64,000 nucleotides of DNA from an uncultured Eggerthellaceae bacterium (GCA_910588985.1 CAJURO010000007.1:9506-73505), one strand, 5' to 3'; shown: positions 39,962 through 50,320, numbered from the stretch's first letter. Notes: generated by a model from the letters alone, not told the origin. Numbers and translations: made by a program.

Positions 39962-42378
39962 TTAGTCCTCCTTTGCCATGCGCGCAGAGATGCGGATGCC
40001 ATCTGCGGGGCAGTAATCACGATTGAATTCCTCGGGGAATTGCTTTGCCAGCTCGAACACATCCACCTTCTCGATGTTCACGAGGAATCCGTTGGTCACC
40101 TCGCCCACAGCGTTCTTCGATGTGGTGTTGGAAGGGCAGATCAGGTTGTTAGCGCCACCTCGGTCAAGGCCGCCAGTGCCTAGCGTGATGGTTTCGCAGC
40201 GAGCGCCATGGTCCTGGCTGATGGTGCGTGGCATCACGCGTTCGGTGACGACGACACCACCAAGGACGCTGCCTCGCTCATTGAAGATGCGAACAATATC
40301 GCCATTCTTCAAGCCGCGCGCACGGGCGTCTTGCGTGTTGATCCAGACAGGTTCGTACTTGTATCCATCAGGTCCTGTGACCTTGCACATTTCGATCTCG
40401 CGCAGCCAAGTGATGTCATCATGCTGTGCATGAACGCGGAAGTGCGGATGGTTTGACATCATGAGGAACGGATAGTCCTTGCCGCGATCATTCGAGAGGC
40501 GTTCGTGATGGAGCTCATCCCGCCGATGTCTTCGCCATCACCGATGACATCCTCGTTGGTGTTCTTGTCGGACTGGTCATAGAACATGGTGCCGCTATCG
40601 GTGAGCTCTGTGTCGGAAAGGCCGCAGACATAGCGCTTCACGCGCTCACGCATGCCGAACTCATCAGCGATACGCAAGATGGCATCGAAGTCGCCCTTCG
40701 CCTCGCCGATCGGCTCGATCGCGGGCTTCTCATCAAGGATCATGTCATGCACGCCGCAGAGCGTACTGGTGATGATGTCCTCTTCCTCGAACTTGGTTGC
40801 GATCGGAAGGATGATGTCGGCGAACATCGTGTCGTTCTCCATCCAAGGATGGTTCACGAGCACGAACTCGATCGACTCATCGCGCAGGGCGTCTTGCAGC
40901 TTGAACCCACCATTCCAGCAGGTGGACAAGCAAGGCGTGTCAGTCCAGAACATATGGATGTGTGATTTTCCTTCCTCTGGGTAATGGAAGGGAAGGAACT
41001 GGTCCTCGCGCGGAAGGCCAGAGACGACATGCCCGTACCATTTTACTGGCGGATTCATGATGGCTTCAGGAACAAGGGTTTGCGGGATGAACGTCTCCAT
41101 GGAGGTGCCTGGGGTATGGTCAGTGAAGACGCCGCCCATGAACGTGTTGTACTCGGCAGGAGGCATTGGGTTGAGCTCTGGGAGACCGAACAGGCCCCAC
41201 TCGATCATCTGTACCTGGTTCTTTCCTGGTGCGCCAAGGCCTTGCATGGTGAGCAAGCAGACCTCAAGGCGCGCAGGCTCATGCGCATAGCAGCTGCGAA
41301 TGTAACCGCCGCCATTGCAGCGCGCGATCGAGACGATCTTCTTCGCCCAGTAACGGGCAAGAGCCTTGATCTGGAAAGAGGGAACACCACACTTCTCCTC
41401 AGCCCATTTCGGGGTCTTCGGAACACCGTCCTCGCCACCCATGACGTAGTTCTTGAAGTTGTCGAAGCCGATGGAGTGGGTATCGATGTAGTCCTGGTCA
41501 TAGGTGCCTTCTTTGATCCAGGTATAGGCGATTGCCAGCTGGAGCGCAGCATCGGTGTTGGGAAGGACAGGGATCCACTTGTCAGCATGAACTGCAGCTG
41601 CATAGTTCAGGTCAGGACAGATATAGATGGAGTTGATGCCGATCTCGGTCCAGAAGCTGCAGATGCGGCTTGCGGTCTGGCCACCCCAGCCCCAAGGTGT
41701 GGTCTCGACATCGCAGCCCCAGAAGAGAACCGCATCAAAGTGATCGGAAATATCCTTGATCAGGTTCTGCTGCCAAGACTGCTTGCCAACGGGGTCCATG
41801 CCCCAAGCGTGCTTGGCACCCCAATACCAGCCCTCCCAGCTGTCTGGCTGGCGCCCTTGGAGGGTGAAGCCGCCCAAAAGGTCCATAAGGCGAGTGGAGC
41901 AGCCATGACCGCCCCCGATGTTCTTCTCCTCACCATGGCCGTCACCCTGGATGAAGATCGCAGTCGGGCCGTATTCTTTCTGAATGCGGCGGATCTCGTC
42001 AGCGATGATTTTGCAAGCCTCATCCCAGGAGATGCGTTCATACTTGCTCTTGCCGCGATTCTGCGGGTTGCGCTCACCATTCGGATCCCAATCAACACGC
42101 TTCCTAGGATACTTTACACGGTTCTCAGAGTAGATGCGTTTCTTGTAGCCATAGCTCAAAGGCGAAAGGAACGACTGCTCACCAGGGCAGTATTCCTTTC
42201 CGCGGGCTTTCAGTGTCCACGCGTTCGCCTGCTCTTTGGTGTACTTGTCATAGTACTTAAATGGTCTGATTCGGACGATCTTCCCATCCTTCACATCGAT
42301 TGACGCTGGAGTGGTGTCCGTGCCTACACCAAGCCAGCCCAGTGTCTTGTGTACGGTCTTATCGACGGTCTTGCCCAC
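39962..42378 (-). pseudogene. Broken transhydroxylase/dehydroxylase large subunit (locus 2; deletion plus frameshift)
   Basis: From GTG 42378 (AAGGAG upstream) the frame gives 639 residues of an AthL-like large subunit with intact active-site blocks (His148 in GDGHGEE, Ser180 in RQPDSWEGW). Near 40516 it leaves the family frame and stops at 40459. The remaining C-terminus, starting ELHHERLSNDRGKDYPFLMMS, continues in another frame to 39962. Against the intact paralogues about 65-85 residues are also missing at the junction. A deletion of non-multiple-of-three length explains both. The rest shows few signs of decay, so the event looks recent, barring a sequencing error. Confidence 0.82.
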
Positions 42379-42693
42379 CGGCTTATCTCCTTCTCTTCAT
42401 TTGGTTGCGCCCTTACCGTTGCAGATCCTCCTTATCTCCCGTGGCGCTTAATGCGATGGGGCAAGTATCCAATTTCAAAGAAGCCTCAGAAATCGGCTGA
42501 GGTTACTAATATGAGAGAGGGTCAGCATGAGAGAGTGTGCTGAGCGCTCAAAATGTGTAGGTCATGAGTACTAAAGCACCTGTTCAGAGGGGATATGAAG
42601 CTCGATCAAGGAAGAGCGTGAGTTCATGCAATAAAAACCCCGCACCTTTGGTGCGGGGTGGGGGCAAGCTCGTGTTGAAAAGCGATGTCGCAT
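42379..42693. promoter_or_regulatory. Promoter region of locus 2 and 3' end of the MFS gene
   Basis: 315 bp without a gene. It contains a CCTCAG/CTGAGG dyad (42484-42489 and 42497-42502), a 12-bp direct repeat ATGAGAGAG-G/T-GT (42511-42522 and 42527-42538) with a 16-bp period, and the MFS terminator (42637-42659). The repeats are candidate regulator sites for the locus 2 genes. Confidence 0.4.
42637..42659 (-). terminator. Intrinsic terminator of the MFS gene
   Basis: ACCCCGCACC (42637-42646) pairs with GGTGCGGGGT (42650-42659). On the minus strand it is followed by TTTTATT, directly after the MFS stop. Confidence 0.9.
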
Positions 42694-43953
42694 CTACTTC
42701 GCTTGTTCCTCAAGAGGAGGAGTGCCCTTACGGAACCTCGTTGACAAGAAGAATGACGCGATGAATGCGATCACACAAAGCGGAATCAAGATGGTGTTGC
42801 TTGCAGTACTCCAGCCGAGCGTTTCGATGCCGAGTCCGAAGAGAGGCGCACCGACGGCAGCGCCCAGATTTTGGAAGAATTGGAGCACGCCCATTCCCAT
42901 GACTGCGCCAGCAGGCGAATCGCCCATGATGATTGGAGCCATCGGACGCGTGATGCCGCCGCCAAGGCCCCCAGCGATCGCGCAGACCAGGATGAAGCCC
43001 CACATCGTCGCATCGGCGCCTTCACCTGTGTTCCAAGCTAGCAGGAACGCAACGATGAACAGAGCATAACAAGCCATAAGCCAATAGCGTCTGTGGCCAG
43101 TCTTGGTACGGTCGCTGATGACGCCAGCACCTGAAACAGTGAAGATACTCAAGATGGTGGTCACGCTTGTGAGGCTTGCAGCTATTGCTGGGTCCATCCC
43201 GCGCTCGGTCTCAAGGAAGGTGTTATAGAAGGAGTTGATGACTCCAAGCTGCAAGAAGTTGAAGACGAAGAACGTGATGCCGAGGATCCAGATGCTGTTG
43301 TTCTTCAAGAGCTTGAACGCCTCGCTCATGCTGCCCGTCACAGCAAGCGCATCTTCTTTCTCTTTCGATGGCACACGGTATGCTAGCGCGAACACGACGA
43401 GCGCGATCGCGCAGAGCGCAAAGCAGATCCAGAGCACGCTATGCCAACCAAAGGACATGGCCATGGAAGGGGCAATGTTGAACATGACGGTAACGCCGAC
43501 GGGCACCCATGTTGCCCAGATTCCCAGTGCAAGGCCCCTTGTTTTGTCGGGGAACCACACTGATACGCATGAGGGTGCCGCAACGCCGATCAAGCCTATG
43601 CCGATACCCTCGACCATACGAGCGATCATCAAAACTGCAACGCTGTTCGCCAACGCGCTGATAAGCGATCCAAGTGCAAGAGCCGCAACAGAGATGATCA
43701 TGGTCTTCTTCAGGCCAAATCGCCTGCAAATGAATGCTGCTGGGAATGCAAGGATGACGCCAATGATCGACAAGCCGCTCATCAAGTATCCAAACGTGAC
43801 AGCATCGATGCCATACTCTGGAATGAGCCACGACGCTAACGGTGGTACCTTGAACTGCGTGATGGGCGCCATGAAGCTCGCAAAGTATATGACAGCCAGC
43901 ATCCCCCATGCCATAGCTGGCGTCTTCTCCTGAAGTCGTGCCTCTCCTGCCAT
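42694..43953 (-). CDS. MFS transporter of dehydroxylase locus 2
   Basis: A 419-residue 12-helix major facilitator, paralogous to the MFS proteins of loci 1 and 3. The helix 2-3 loop reads FICRRFGLKKTMIIS and helix 4 RMVEGIGIGLIGVAAPS. ATG 43953 lies behind GAGGAGGAG. It is intact although the adjacent enzyme genes are broken. It lies between the membrane LuxR gene (upstream, same strand) and the locus 2 enzyme genes and is closed by its own terminator. Confidence 0.87.
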   Translation of the reverse strand: MAGEARLQEKTPAMAWGMLAVIYFASFMAPITQFKVPPLASWLIPEYGIDAVTFGYLMSGLSIIGVILAFPAAFICRRFGLKKTMIISVAALALGSLISALANSVAVLMIARMVEGIGIGLIGVAAPSCVSVWFPDKTRGLALGIWATWVPVGVTVMFNIAPSMAMSFGWHSVLWICFALCAIALVVFALAYRVPSKEKEDALAVTGSMSEAFKLLKNNSIWILGITFFVFNFLQLGVINSFYNTFLETERGMDPAIAASLTSVTTILSIFTVSGAGVISDRTKTGHRRYWLMACYALFIVAFLLAWNTGEGADATMWGFILVCAIAGGLGGGITRPMAPIIMGDSPAGAVMGMGVLQFFQNLGAAVGAPLFGLGIETLGWSTASNTILIPLCVIAFIASFFLSTRFRKGTPPLEEQAK

Positions 43954-44152
43954 ATCTCCTCCTCTGTCAGGTTTGAATTGCCATGACAAGCCTTTGCCAC
44001 AGGTCTTCTAGTATGAAAGCTGAAAGGAGTAATGCAGGATAGAAGCGCAAGGTACTAAACGCTTTTGTTGCGTAATCCGTTCGTATTAACCTTGATGAAG
44101 AAGCCTGCGATGAAGCACAGTATTCATATTGGAAAACAACTGTATCGATATG

Positions 44153-45685
44153 TTAGCGAGGAATGCTCATGTGCTCTTCAACAACATTGATGAGATCTTG
44201 CTGTGAGTGCACATCGAGCTTCTGGTAGATTCGATAGATATGCGCCTTTACTGTGTGGTAGGACACAACGAGCTTCTCTTCGATGTAGGAAGCATTGCGT
44301 CCTTTTGCGAGATACATGAAGATCTCAGTCTGGCGGGGCGAGAGCTTGCATTCTCGAGCGATATCCTGACAGGATTCTTCCCAGAGCTTCTGCGAGTTCT
44401 CGGGTCGCTCGCGTATGATGAGAGTATCAGGGTTACGTTTTGAAGGGCGCCCGATCACGGAGATAGCGAAGACCATGACGACGGCAACAAGGATGAGCGT
44501 TGCGCGAAAGGCAACGGATTCATACATGCCTGCGGCAAAGAAGGCATAGCTCACACACCATCCCACGAGCATTCCGATATACATGAGAATCATGCCCGAT
44601 GAAGCAATCTCGTTGCGTACAGCAGGATTCTCGTGCATGAGCTCGTTAAGCGAGAGGGAATGGATAAGGGCATAGAAGGTATAGCAAAAGCCAAGAAGGC
44701 CACAGCAGATAAGGGTGATGGATTGAACGCCGAGTACGATGGGGAGAATGCTTAGTGCTGTAACAGGCATGAGAAACCACTGGATCGTCTCAACAGGAAC
44801 CATTTTCGGCATAGTGGCGAATACGAGCAGGACGGGACCTGATAAGCAGAGACAGATTCCTAGCTCGAACGGAAATACGCCAAGCTCTTGGATGAACGCA
44901 GAGATGCCTGTTGCAATCGAGATGCCGAAGAGAGTGCCAAAGAAAGGTTGTCCTGGCTGATAGCGAAGCGAGGCTACAAGAGCATATCCTGCGTTTGAAA
45001 GAGCACTGCGCGTTCCCTCATGCTCGTGATCCATCTGGTCAAAACTGGTGGGATTCTGCGGACGTGCGAAGCCATGGCAGATGCTTGCAAGGATCGGCAG
45101 TATGAGCAGCACGCTGAGCGAAGCAGCTTGTGCGATTTGGGACATGAAAAGATAGATTATCGCGCCCAACGTGGCTGCTATTCCAAGGACTGACCGCACG
45201 GATTTTGGATCAAGGATTGAGATATGCAGCATGTTCGTCCAGCTTAGAAGAGCCGAAGAAATGCCGAACGCTGCCCAAGAGGCGATGAGCATCCAAAAGC
45301 CCTCTCCCTCAGGTGGCACCACGGCAAGGTAAGCAATGGGAACCCAAGGTGAGAGCACAAGTGCAATGATGAGCATATACTTGATATGTCGTCGTGCGTC
45401 AAGGTGGCGCGACGCAAGCAGAAGAGCGGCAAACGCGATGACGAGCGCTACAAAGGCAACTGCGCGAAAGAGCGGTTCAACCATAAGGGTGGGGGAATAA
45501 GGCAGAAAGACTACATTGCCGAACAGAACCATGATGAACCATGCCCAGAAGAATGCATACCCGAGGATCCAAAGCAAGTTCTTGAGGTTGCCCTCAACGG
45601 GCAAAACACCTACTGTTGAAGAAGGTGATCCTTCATTTGTTGGCGTGTTCATGGCATCAGGATTCAGTTCATTCATGCCGCTCAT
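44153..45685 (-). CDS. LuxR-type regulator with N-terminal 12-helix membrane domain (loci 2/3)
   Basis: A 510-residue protein of the same architecture as the one at 17317-18849: about 12 hydrophobic segments (residues 35-430) then a LuxR helix-turn-helix (LSPRQTEIFMYLAKGRN and SYHTVKAHIYRIYQKLDVHS). AGGGGAG precedes the ATG. It is divergent from the intact locus 3 genes and upstream of the locus 2 MFS gene, so it may control both. The membrane part probably senses the substrate and transmits this to the DNA-binding tail, by analogy with related regulators. Confidence 0.88.
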   Translation of the reverse strand: MSGMNELNPDAMNTPTNEGSPSSTVGVLPVEGNLKNLLWILGYAFFWAWFIMVLFGNVVFLPYSPTLMVEPLFRAVAFVALVIAFAALLLASRHLDARRHIKYMLIIALVLSPWVPIAYLAVVPPEGEGFWMLIASWAAFGISSALLSWTNMLHISILDPKSVRSVLGIAATLGAIIYLFMSQIAQAASLSVLLILPILASICHGFARPQNPTSFDQMDHEHEGTRSALSNAGYALVASLRYQPGQPFFGTLFGISIATGISAFIQELGVFPFELGICLCLSGPVLLVFATMPKMVPVETIQWFLMPVTALSILPIVLGVQSITLICCGLLGFCYTFYALIHSLSLNELMHENPAVRNEIASSGMILMYIGMLVGWCVSYAFFAAGMYESVAFRATLILVAVVMVFAISVIGRPSKRNPDTLIIRERPENSQKLWEESCQDIARECKLSPRQTEIFMYLAKGRNASYIEEKLVVSYHTVKAHIYRIYQKLDVHSQQDLINVVEEHMSIPR

Positions 45686-46023
45686 GTGATATCTCCCCTA
45701 AAGTATCCTCGTTTTATTGATGCTCACGTGCGGCGTCATAGGCGTGAAACAGTGGGCTCATCAGCATCATAGCAAGCTGAGAAAAAAACATAATCCATAA
45801 GTTCCTTTCTTCTCAGGACTTTTGAAAAAGGGCGATCGAACTGGGTTTGTAGTACGGGACATATTAGCATTTTGAGACGTTTCGAGGCTATTTCTGCTTG
45901 ATCGGACTCTTTTTTCATACGACCTTTCCTACGCCCTTAACGCAATAAAGACAACGAGCCTATTTCGAACAGCTTGTTTTTACGGGATTCTAGCTTCGTT
46001 CCTTTAAAGAGAAGGAGAAGCCT
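45686..46023. promoter_or_regulatory. Divergent promoter region of dehydroxylase locus 3
   Basis: 338 bp between the membrane LuxR gene and the stand-alone Fe-S domain gene. It is more AT-rich than its surroundings and may hold one small minus-strand frame (45736-45918). I see no strong dyad shared with the locus 1 region. Confidence 0.4.
45736..45918 (-). CDS. Possible small hypothetical protein
   Basis: A 60-codon frame with AGGAAAGG 4 bases before its ATG. The product (begins MKKESDQAEIASKRLK) is basic at the N-terminus and matches nothing I recognise. It lies wholly inside a regulatory region, so it may be chance or a leader peptide ahead of the luxR-type gene. Confidence 0.22.
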   Translation of the reverse strand: MKKESDQAEIASKRLKMLICPVLQTQFDRPFSKVLRRKELMDYVFFSACYDADEPTVSRL

Positions 46024-46311
46024 ATGGAATTAAGAGAAATTAGGGAAGGATACACAGAGATCGTGCGGGATAAGCCTTTCCAATGGGAGGAGGATGGCTT
46101 AAAGGTAACGAGGACCTGTGCATGGTCGGGCTCGGGCTGTCATGAAGGCTGTGGTGTGCTTCTCTACACCGACCAAGATGATGATCTGGTCAAAGTTGAG
46201 GGCGATCCTGAGCATCCCTTCAATCAAGGGCGCCTTTGCATGACCATGCCTCTTGCTCCAGGCATCTCGTCGCGAACCAATGAGATCGATTCGGCAGAGA
46301 AGCTGCTGTAA
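46024..46311 (+). CDS. Stand-alone molybdopterin-oxidoreductase N-terminal Fe-S domain
   Basis: A 95-residue protein matching only the N-terminal [4Fe-4S] domain of DMSO-reductase-family enzymes. It has TCAWSGSGCHEGCGVLLYTD and then GDPEHPFNQGRLCMTM, giving four Cys ligands (Cys31, 38, 42 and, after about 30 residues, the Cys of RLC). In full-length relatives the chain runs on into the molybdenum domains. Here it stops 22 residues later. AAGAGAAGGAG precedes the ATG, and an MFS gene follows after 29 bp. It is either the remnant of a lost enzyme or an independent electron-transfer domain. The clean ribosome site and conserved ligands favour expression. Confidence 0.65.
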   Translation: MELREIREGYTEIVRDKPFQWEEDGLKVTRTCAWSGSGCHEGCGVLLYTDQDDDLVKVEGDPEHPFNQGRLCMTMPLAPGISSRTNEIDSAEKLL

Positions 46312-46340
46312 CGATAAAAGAAAGAAGGAGGAAACATTCT

Positions 46341-47594
46341 ATGACAGGCACCGAAACGGCTGTACAGCCGCAACAAAGCCTTGCCAAGGTACCAGGCAAG
46401 GCATGGGGACTGTTGATCCTGGCGCTCTTTGCCACGGTCGCTGTACCCCTTAACATGTTCAAATGCCCTGGGCTTGCGCCGCAGTTGATGGAGTTCTTCG
46501 GCATGGATCCCTCGACATTTGGTTGGACGATGTCGATCTATACCATCATGGGCATCATCTTGGCATTCCCTGCTGCGGGCATCATGCGCAAGATCGGCGC
46601 GAAGATGTGCATCACATTGTCCCTTGCATTCACCATCCTTGGCACGCTCGTTGGCGTGATCGCCACCGATCTAGGAGTCTTTCTCTTCGGTCGCTTCCTC
46701 GAGGGTGTTGGCATGGGTCTTGTAGCTGTCGCCACTCCCGCTACGCTTTCGAAGTGGTTCCCGCGCCACAAGCGTGGCCTTGCGCTTGGAATTTGGGCAC
46801 CGTGGGTTCCGATCGGGAATATCATCATGCTCAATGCCGCAAATCCACTCGCTGACGCATTCGGCGGTTGGCAGGCGGCTTGGTGGTTTGGCCTTATCTA
46901 TGCGCTCGTGTTCTTAGTCCTCTGGGTCATCTTTTACAAGGAGCCTGATCAACCGATCCTCGATCCTGGCGAGCTTGAAGATGAGGAGCGGGCTGCAAAG
47001 AAAGCAGAGGCCAAGGGTGGCTCAGTTAAGCCGATCCTTACCCTTTCCATGTGGCTCATCGCTGTAGGATTCTTGATCTTCAACGTATGCCAGCAAGGCT
47101 CACTCAATACGTTCTACCCAACCTATTTGGGCGAGGTGCATGGTTTCAACCCCGCAGAAGGCGCATTCGTTACAAGCGTGATCACTATGCTCTGCATCCC
47201 TGGCGCCATCTTGGGCGGCTGGGTGTCTGATACCTTGAAGACACGTAAGTGGGTCATCGTCGTTGGCTATGTCGCCTTTGCGATCTCTGCGATCTTCCTC
47301 TTCACGTGGACCGAGACGTGGCAGCTCTATATCGCAGTTGGCGTTTGCGGACTGTTCGGCCCATTCGCTACGACTAACGTATTCGCGTCCTCTCTTGACA
47401 TCATGGGACCGAAGAACAATGGCATGGGCATGGCGATCATTGCATTCATGCAAAACATCGGCAGCTTCATCGGTGGCATCGCTCTTGGGTACATGCAAGT
47501 TGCAATGGGCTGGGGTACTGCATCTTACATGCTCTTCTTCCCGCTGATCATCATCGCGATCCTCTGCACCATCTTCGCGAAGAGGCTTCGCTGA
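46341..47594 (+). CDS. MFS transporter of dehydroxylase locus 3
   Basis: A 417-residue 12-helix major facilitator paralogous to those of loci 1 and 2. It contains FAAAGIMRKIGAKM-type AGIMRKIGAKMCITL at loop 2-3, FLEGVGMGLVAVATPATL at helix 4 and a central hydrophilic loop (residues about 205-225, Glu/Ala/Lys-rich). GAAGGAGG precedes the ATG. It lies directly upstream of the catalytic subunit and is probably cotranscribed with it. It is the candidate carrier for substrate or product. Confidence 0.87.
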   Translation: MTGTETAVQPQQSLAKVPGKAWGLLILALFATVAVPLNMFKCPGLAPQLMEFFGMDPSTFGWTMSIYTIMGIILAFPAAGIMRKIGAKMCITLSLAFTILGTLVGVIATDLGVFLFGRFLEGVGMGLVAVATPATLSKWFPRHKRGLALGIWAPWVPIGNIIMLNAANPLADAFGGWQAAWWFGLIYALVFLVLWVIFYKEPDQPILDPGELEDEERAAKKAEAKGGSVKPILTLSMWLIAVGFLIFNVCQQGSLNTFYPTYLGEVHGFNPAEGAFVTSVITMLCIPGAILGGWVSDTLKTRKWVIVVGYVAFAISAIFLFTWTETWQLYIAVGVCGLFGPFATTNVFASSLDIMGPKNNGMGMAIIAFMQNIGSFIGGIALGYMQVAMGWGTASYMLFFPLIIIAILCTIFAKRLR

Positions 47595-47701
47595 TCTGAG
47601 CTTTTAGATGGGTATATCAGGCATACGGTCGGGGCGGCGTTCAGTTTCGTGTTAAGAAGCTGTTCGCTGCTTCGGCGCAATGAGACGCAAGGAGGTTGAT
47701 C

Positions 47702-50320
47702 GTGAGGATCAAAGACAAGTCCGTCGTGCAGAACTTCTCGTTCTCGGGATTCGCAGGCGGCACCAACGTGGGGCGCGTTGATGTGATGGATGGCAAGGTA
47801 GTGCGCATCCGTCCGCTGCATTATGACGAGCAGTACACACGCGAGGACCTGAATGGTTGGCAGTTCAAGAAGGGCGATCATGTTTTCGACCCTGGATTCA
47901 AGACCTTCCTGCCTCCGTTCGCCTATGGCTACAAGAAGCGCGCCTACTCTCCGAATCGCGTTCCTTATCCCTTGAAGCGTGTCGATTGGGATCCAAAGGG
48001 GGAGCGCAATCCGCAGAATCGCGGTAAGAGCAAGTATGTACGCATCTCTTGGGATGAAGCTGCTCAGCTGATCGCTGATGAGATCGTGCGCATCCATGAG
48101 AACTATACGCCAGCTGCGATCTTGTGTTGCGGTGAAGGGCATGGGCAGACCAAGACCGTTGCTGGCGGCCATGGTTGCATGACGATGATGTTCGACCATA
48201 TCGGTGGCTATACCTGTCAAGCTCGCCAGCCCGACAGCTGGGAAGGCTGGTATTGGGGCGCTAAGCATATGTGGGGCATGGATCCGGTTGGGCAGAACAC
48301 CTCCCAGCTCAATTCCTTCAAGGACATTACAGAAAATGGCGATGCCGTGCTCTATTGGGGAGCTGACCCCGAAACCACACCGTGGGGCTGGAGCGGGCAG
48401 CAGGCGAGCCGTTTGTGCTATTGGTTCAACGAGATCGGCATCCTGTCGATCTTCATCTGTCCTGACGTGAACTATGCAGGCGCTGTGCACGCTGACAAGT
48501 GGATTCCCGTATTACCGAACACCGATGCCGCACTGCAGCTAGCCATTGCGTATACATGGATCACAGAAGGCACCCTCGACAAAGAGTACCTCGATACGCA
48601 TACGCTTGGATATGAGTATCTTGAAGAGTACGTACTGGGCAAGGTCGACGGTATCGCGAAAACACCAGAGTGGGCCGCTGAGAAATGCGGCGTGCCCGAT
48701 TATCGCATCAAGGCTCTTGCTCGCTACTGGGCACGACATGCGGTCTCTATCGCGCATTGCAATGGCGGTGGCTACATTCGCAGCTGCTTCTCACATGAGC
48801 CTGCTCGCCTTGAGGTCTGCTTGTTGGCAATGCAGGGTCTTGGCAAGCCAGGCGCAACACAGTTCAAATTCATCGAGTGGAACCTCTTTGGTGATACCAA
48901 TACACCATTGCCGCCGAGCGAGGTCATACCAGAATCTGCAGGTGGATGGCATGGATGGATGATGCAGCCGCCAAAGGAGCCTTTCATTCCGAAGACGCTT
49001 ACGCCGAAGGCCATTCTCGGGGAACTTCCCATCAAGTGGTATAGCCGCGTTACGGCTTGTCTCCCCACTGCTGACCAGGCTGGGCAGTACCAGTTCCCGC
49101 CCGTTGGCATGGAAGACTGCGATGGCATCCACATGATCTGGACGGATACGCCTTGTTGGGAGACATGCTGGAATGGGGGCAACCTGTACCAAGATGCCCT
49201 TCGTAGCGAGAAGATGGAGCTTATTGTCGCGCAGCATCCTTGGCTTGAGAACGACTGCTTGCTCGCTGATATCATCCTGCCCGTCACGACCACGTTCGAA
49301 GATCTCGACTTCTCTGTCGATCATCAGAATGGCCAGTGGTATGGCATCTACTACGAGGAGCCTTCGATCGAGCCCATCGGCGAAGCGAAGAGCGACTATC
49401 GCGCTGTTGCTGAGGTTTGCAAGAAGCTCGAGGCTTACGGCGGTAAGTACGAGGGGCTCTATGAGAAATACACCAAGGGTCGCACCGAGGAAGAGGATGT
49501 ACAGCTTGCTTTCGAAAAGAGCGGCATCGATACTTCCCGTTATGATTACGCTGACTTCAAGGAACGCGAGTTCCATCTTTTCCCAACGCGCAAGGATTGG
49601 GAGAACGATCCGCCGCACCTGAGCGAGTTCCGTGCTGATCCTGAGAATCACAAGATGGCGAGCCCATCAGGTCTCATCGAGATATTCTCCACAACGATCG
49701 ACTCCATCTGGCCAGACGATCCTGAGCGTCGTCCTTATCCGCAGTGGATCGAGGAATCGGATGAGCATCATGAGCGCATGAGCTCCGATCGCGCGAAGGA
49801 CTACCCGCTGCTGTGCGTGAGCAATCACCCACGTTGGCGCGTTCATGCTCAATGCGATGATATCCCATGGTTGCGAGAGATCGAGACATGCAAGGTGGTG
49901 GGTCCCGATGGCTATGGGTATGAGCCGATCTGGATCAATCCGAAGGATGCAGAGAAGTATGGTCTTGCTGACGGTGACATTGCAAAGCTCTATAACGAAC
50001 GCGGTGCTGTTCTCGGCGGCATCATCATCACCGAGCGCATCATGCCAGGGGCTATCTATCAAGATCATGGCGCGCGTGTCGATTCCATCGTCATGGGATA
50101 TGGCGAAGGGCTTGATCGTGGCGGCGCGAACAATCTCATATGCCCTAACGCGACCACGTCAACGAATGCGCCTGGTGAGGTAACCAATGGGTTCCTTGTT
50201 GCTGTGGAGAAAGTAGATGTTGAAGCACTCGCCAAGCAGTATCCTGAGGCATTTGCAAAACCCTTCGATCCTGCATATGGACAAGTTGCCTATAGCAAAA
50301 TCATCGAGGAGGCGTGTTAA
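47702..50320 (+). CDS. Molybdopterin oxidoreductase, catechol dehydroxylase/transhydroxylase-type large subunit (locus 3)
   Basis: An 872-residue paralogue of the locus 1 enzyme. It has no N-terminal Cys motif and no Tat signal. His147 (GEGHGQT) and Asp178-Ser179-Trp180 (RQPDSWEGW) are conserved at identical positions. At the position of locus 1 Tyr402 it has Thr (NLFGDTNTPLPPSE), so the active sites differ. The start is GTG 47702, six bases after AAGGAGG. A TTG at 47696 would overlap that site. The small-subunit ATG follows the stop codon without a gap. With a four-cluster partner it is better equipped for net electron transfer (reductive dehydroxylation) than for redox-neutral hydroxyl transfer. 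This is inference. Confidence 0.85.
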   Translation: MRIKDKSVVQNFSFSGFAGGTNVGRVDVMDGKVVRIRPLHYDEQYTREDLNGWQFKKGDHVFDPGFKTFLPPFAYGYKKRAYSPNRVPYPLKRVDWDPKGERNPQNRGKSKYVRISWDEAAQLIADEIVRIHENYTPAAILCCGEGHGQTKTVAGGHGCMTMMFDHIGGYTCQARQPDSWEGWYWGAKHMWGMDPVGQNTSQLNSFKDITENGDAVLYWGADPETTPWGWSGQQASRLCYWFNEIGILSIFICPDVNYAGAVHADKWIPVLPNTDAALQLAIAYTWITEGTLDKEYLDTHTLGYEYLEEYVLGKVDGIAKTPEWAAEKCGVPDYRIKALARYWARHAVSIAHCNGGGYIRSCFSHEPARLEVCLLAMQGLGKPGATQFKFIEWNLFGDTNTPLPPSEVIPESAGGWHGWMMQPPKEPFIPKTLTPKAILGELPIKWYSRVTACLPTADQAGQYQFPPVGMEDCDGIHMIWTDTPCWETCWNGGNLYQDALRSEKMELIVAQHPWLENDCLLADIILPVTTTFEDLDFSVDHQNGQWYGIYYEEPSIEPIGEAKSDYRAVAEVCKKLEAYGGKYEGLYEKYTKGRTEEEDVQLAFEKSGIDTSRYDYADFKEREFHLFPTRKDWENDPPHLSEFRADPENHKMASPSGLIEIFSTTIDSIWPDDPERRPYPQWIEESDEHHERMSSDRAKDYPLLCVSNHPRWRVHAQCDDIPWLREIETCKVVGPDGYGYEPIWINPKDAEKYGLADGDIAKLYNERGAVLGGIIITERIMPGAIYQDHGARVDSIVMGYGEGLDRGGANNLICPNATTSTNAPGEVTNGFLVAVEKVDVEALAKQYPEAFAKPFDPAYGQVAYSKIIEEAC

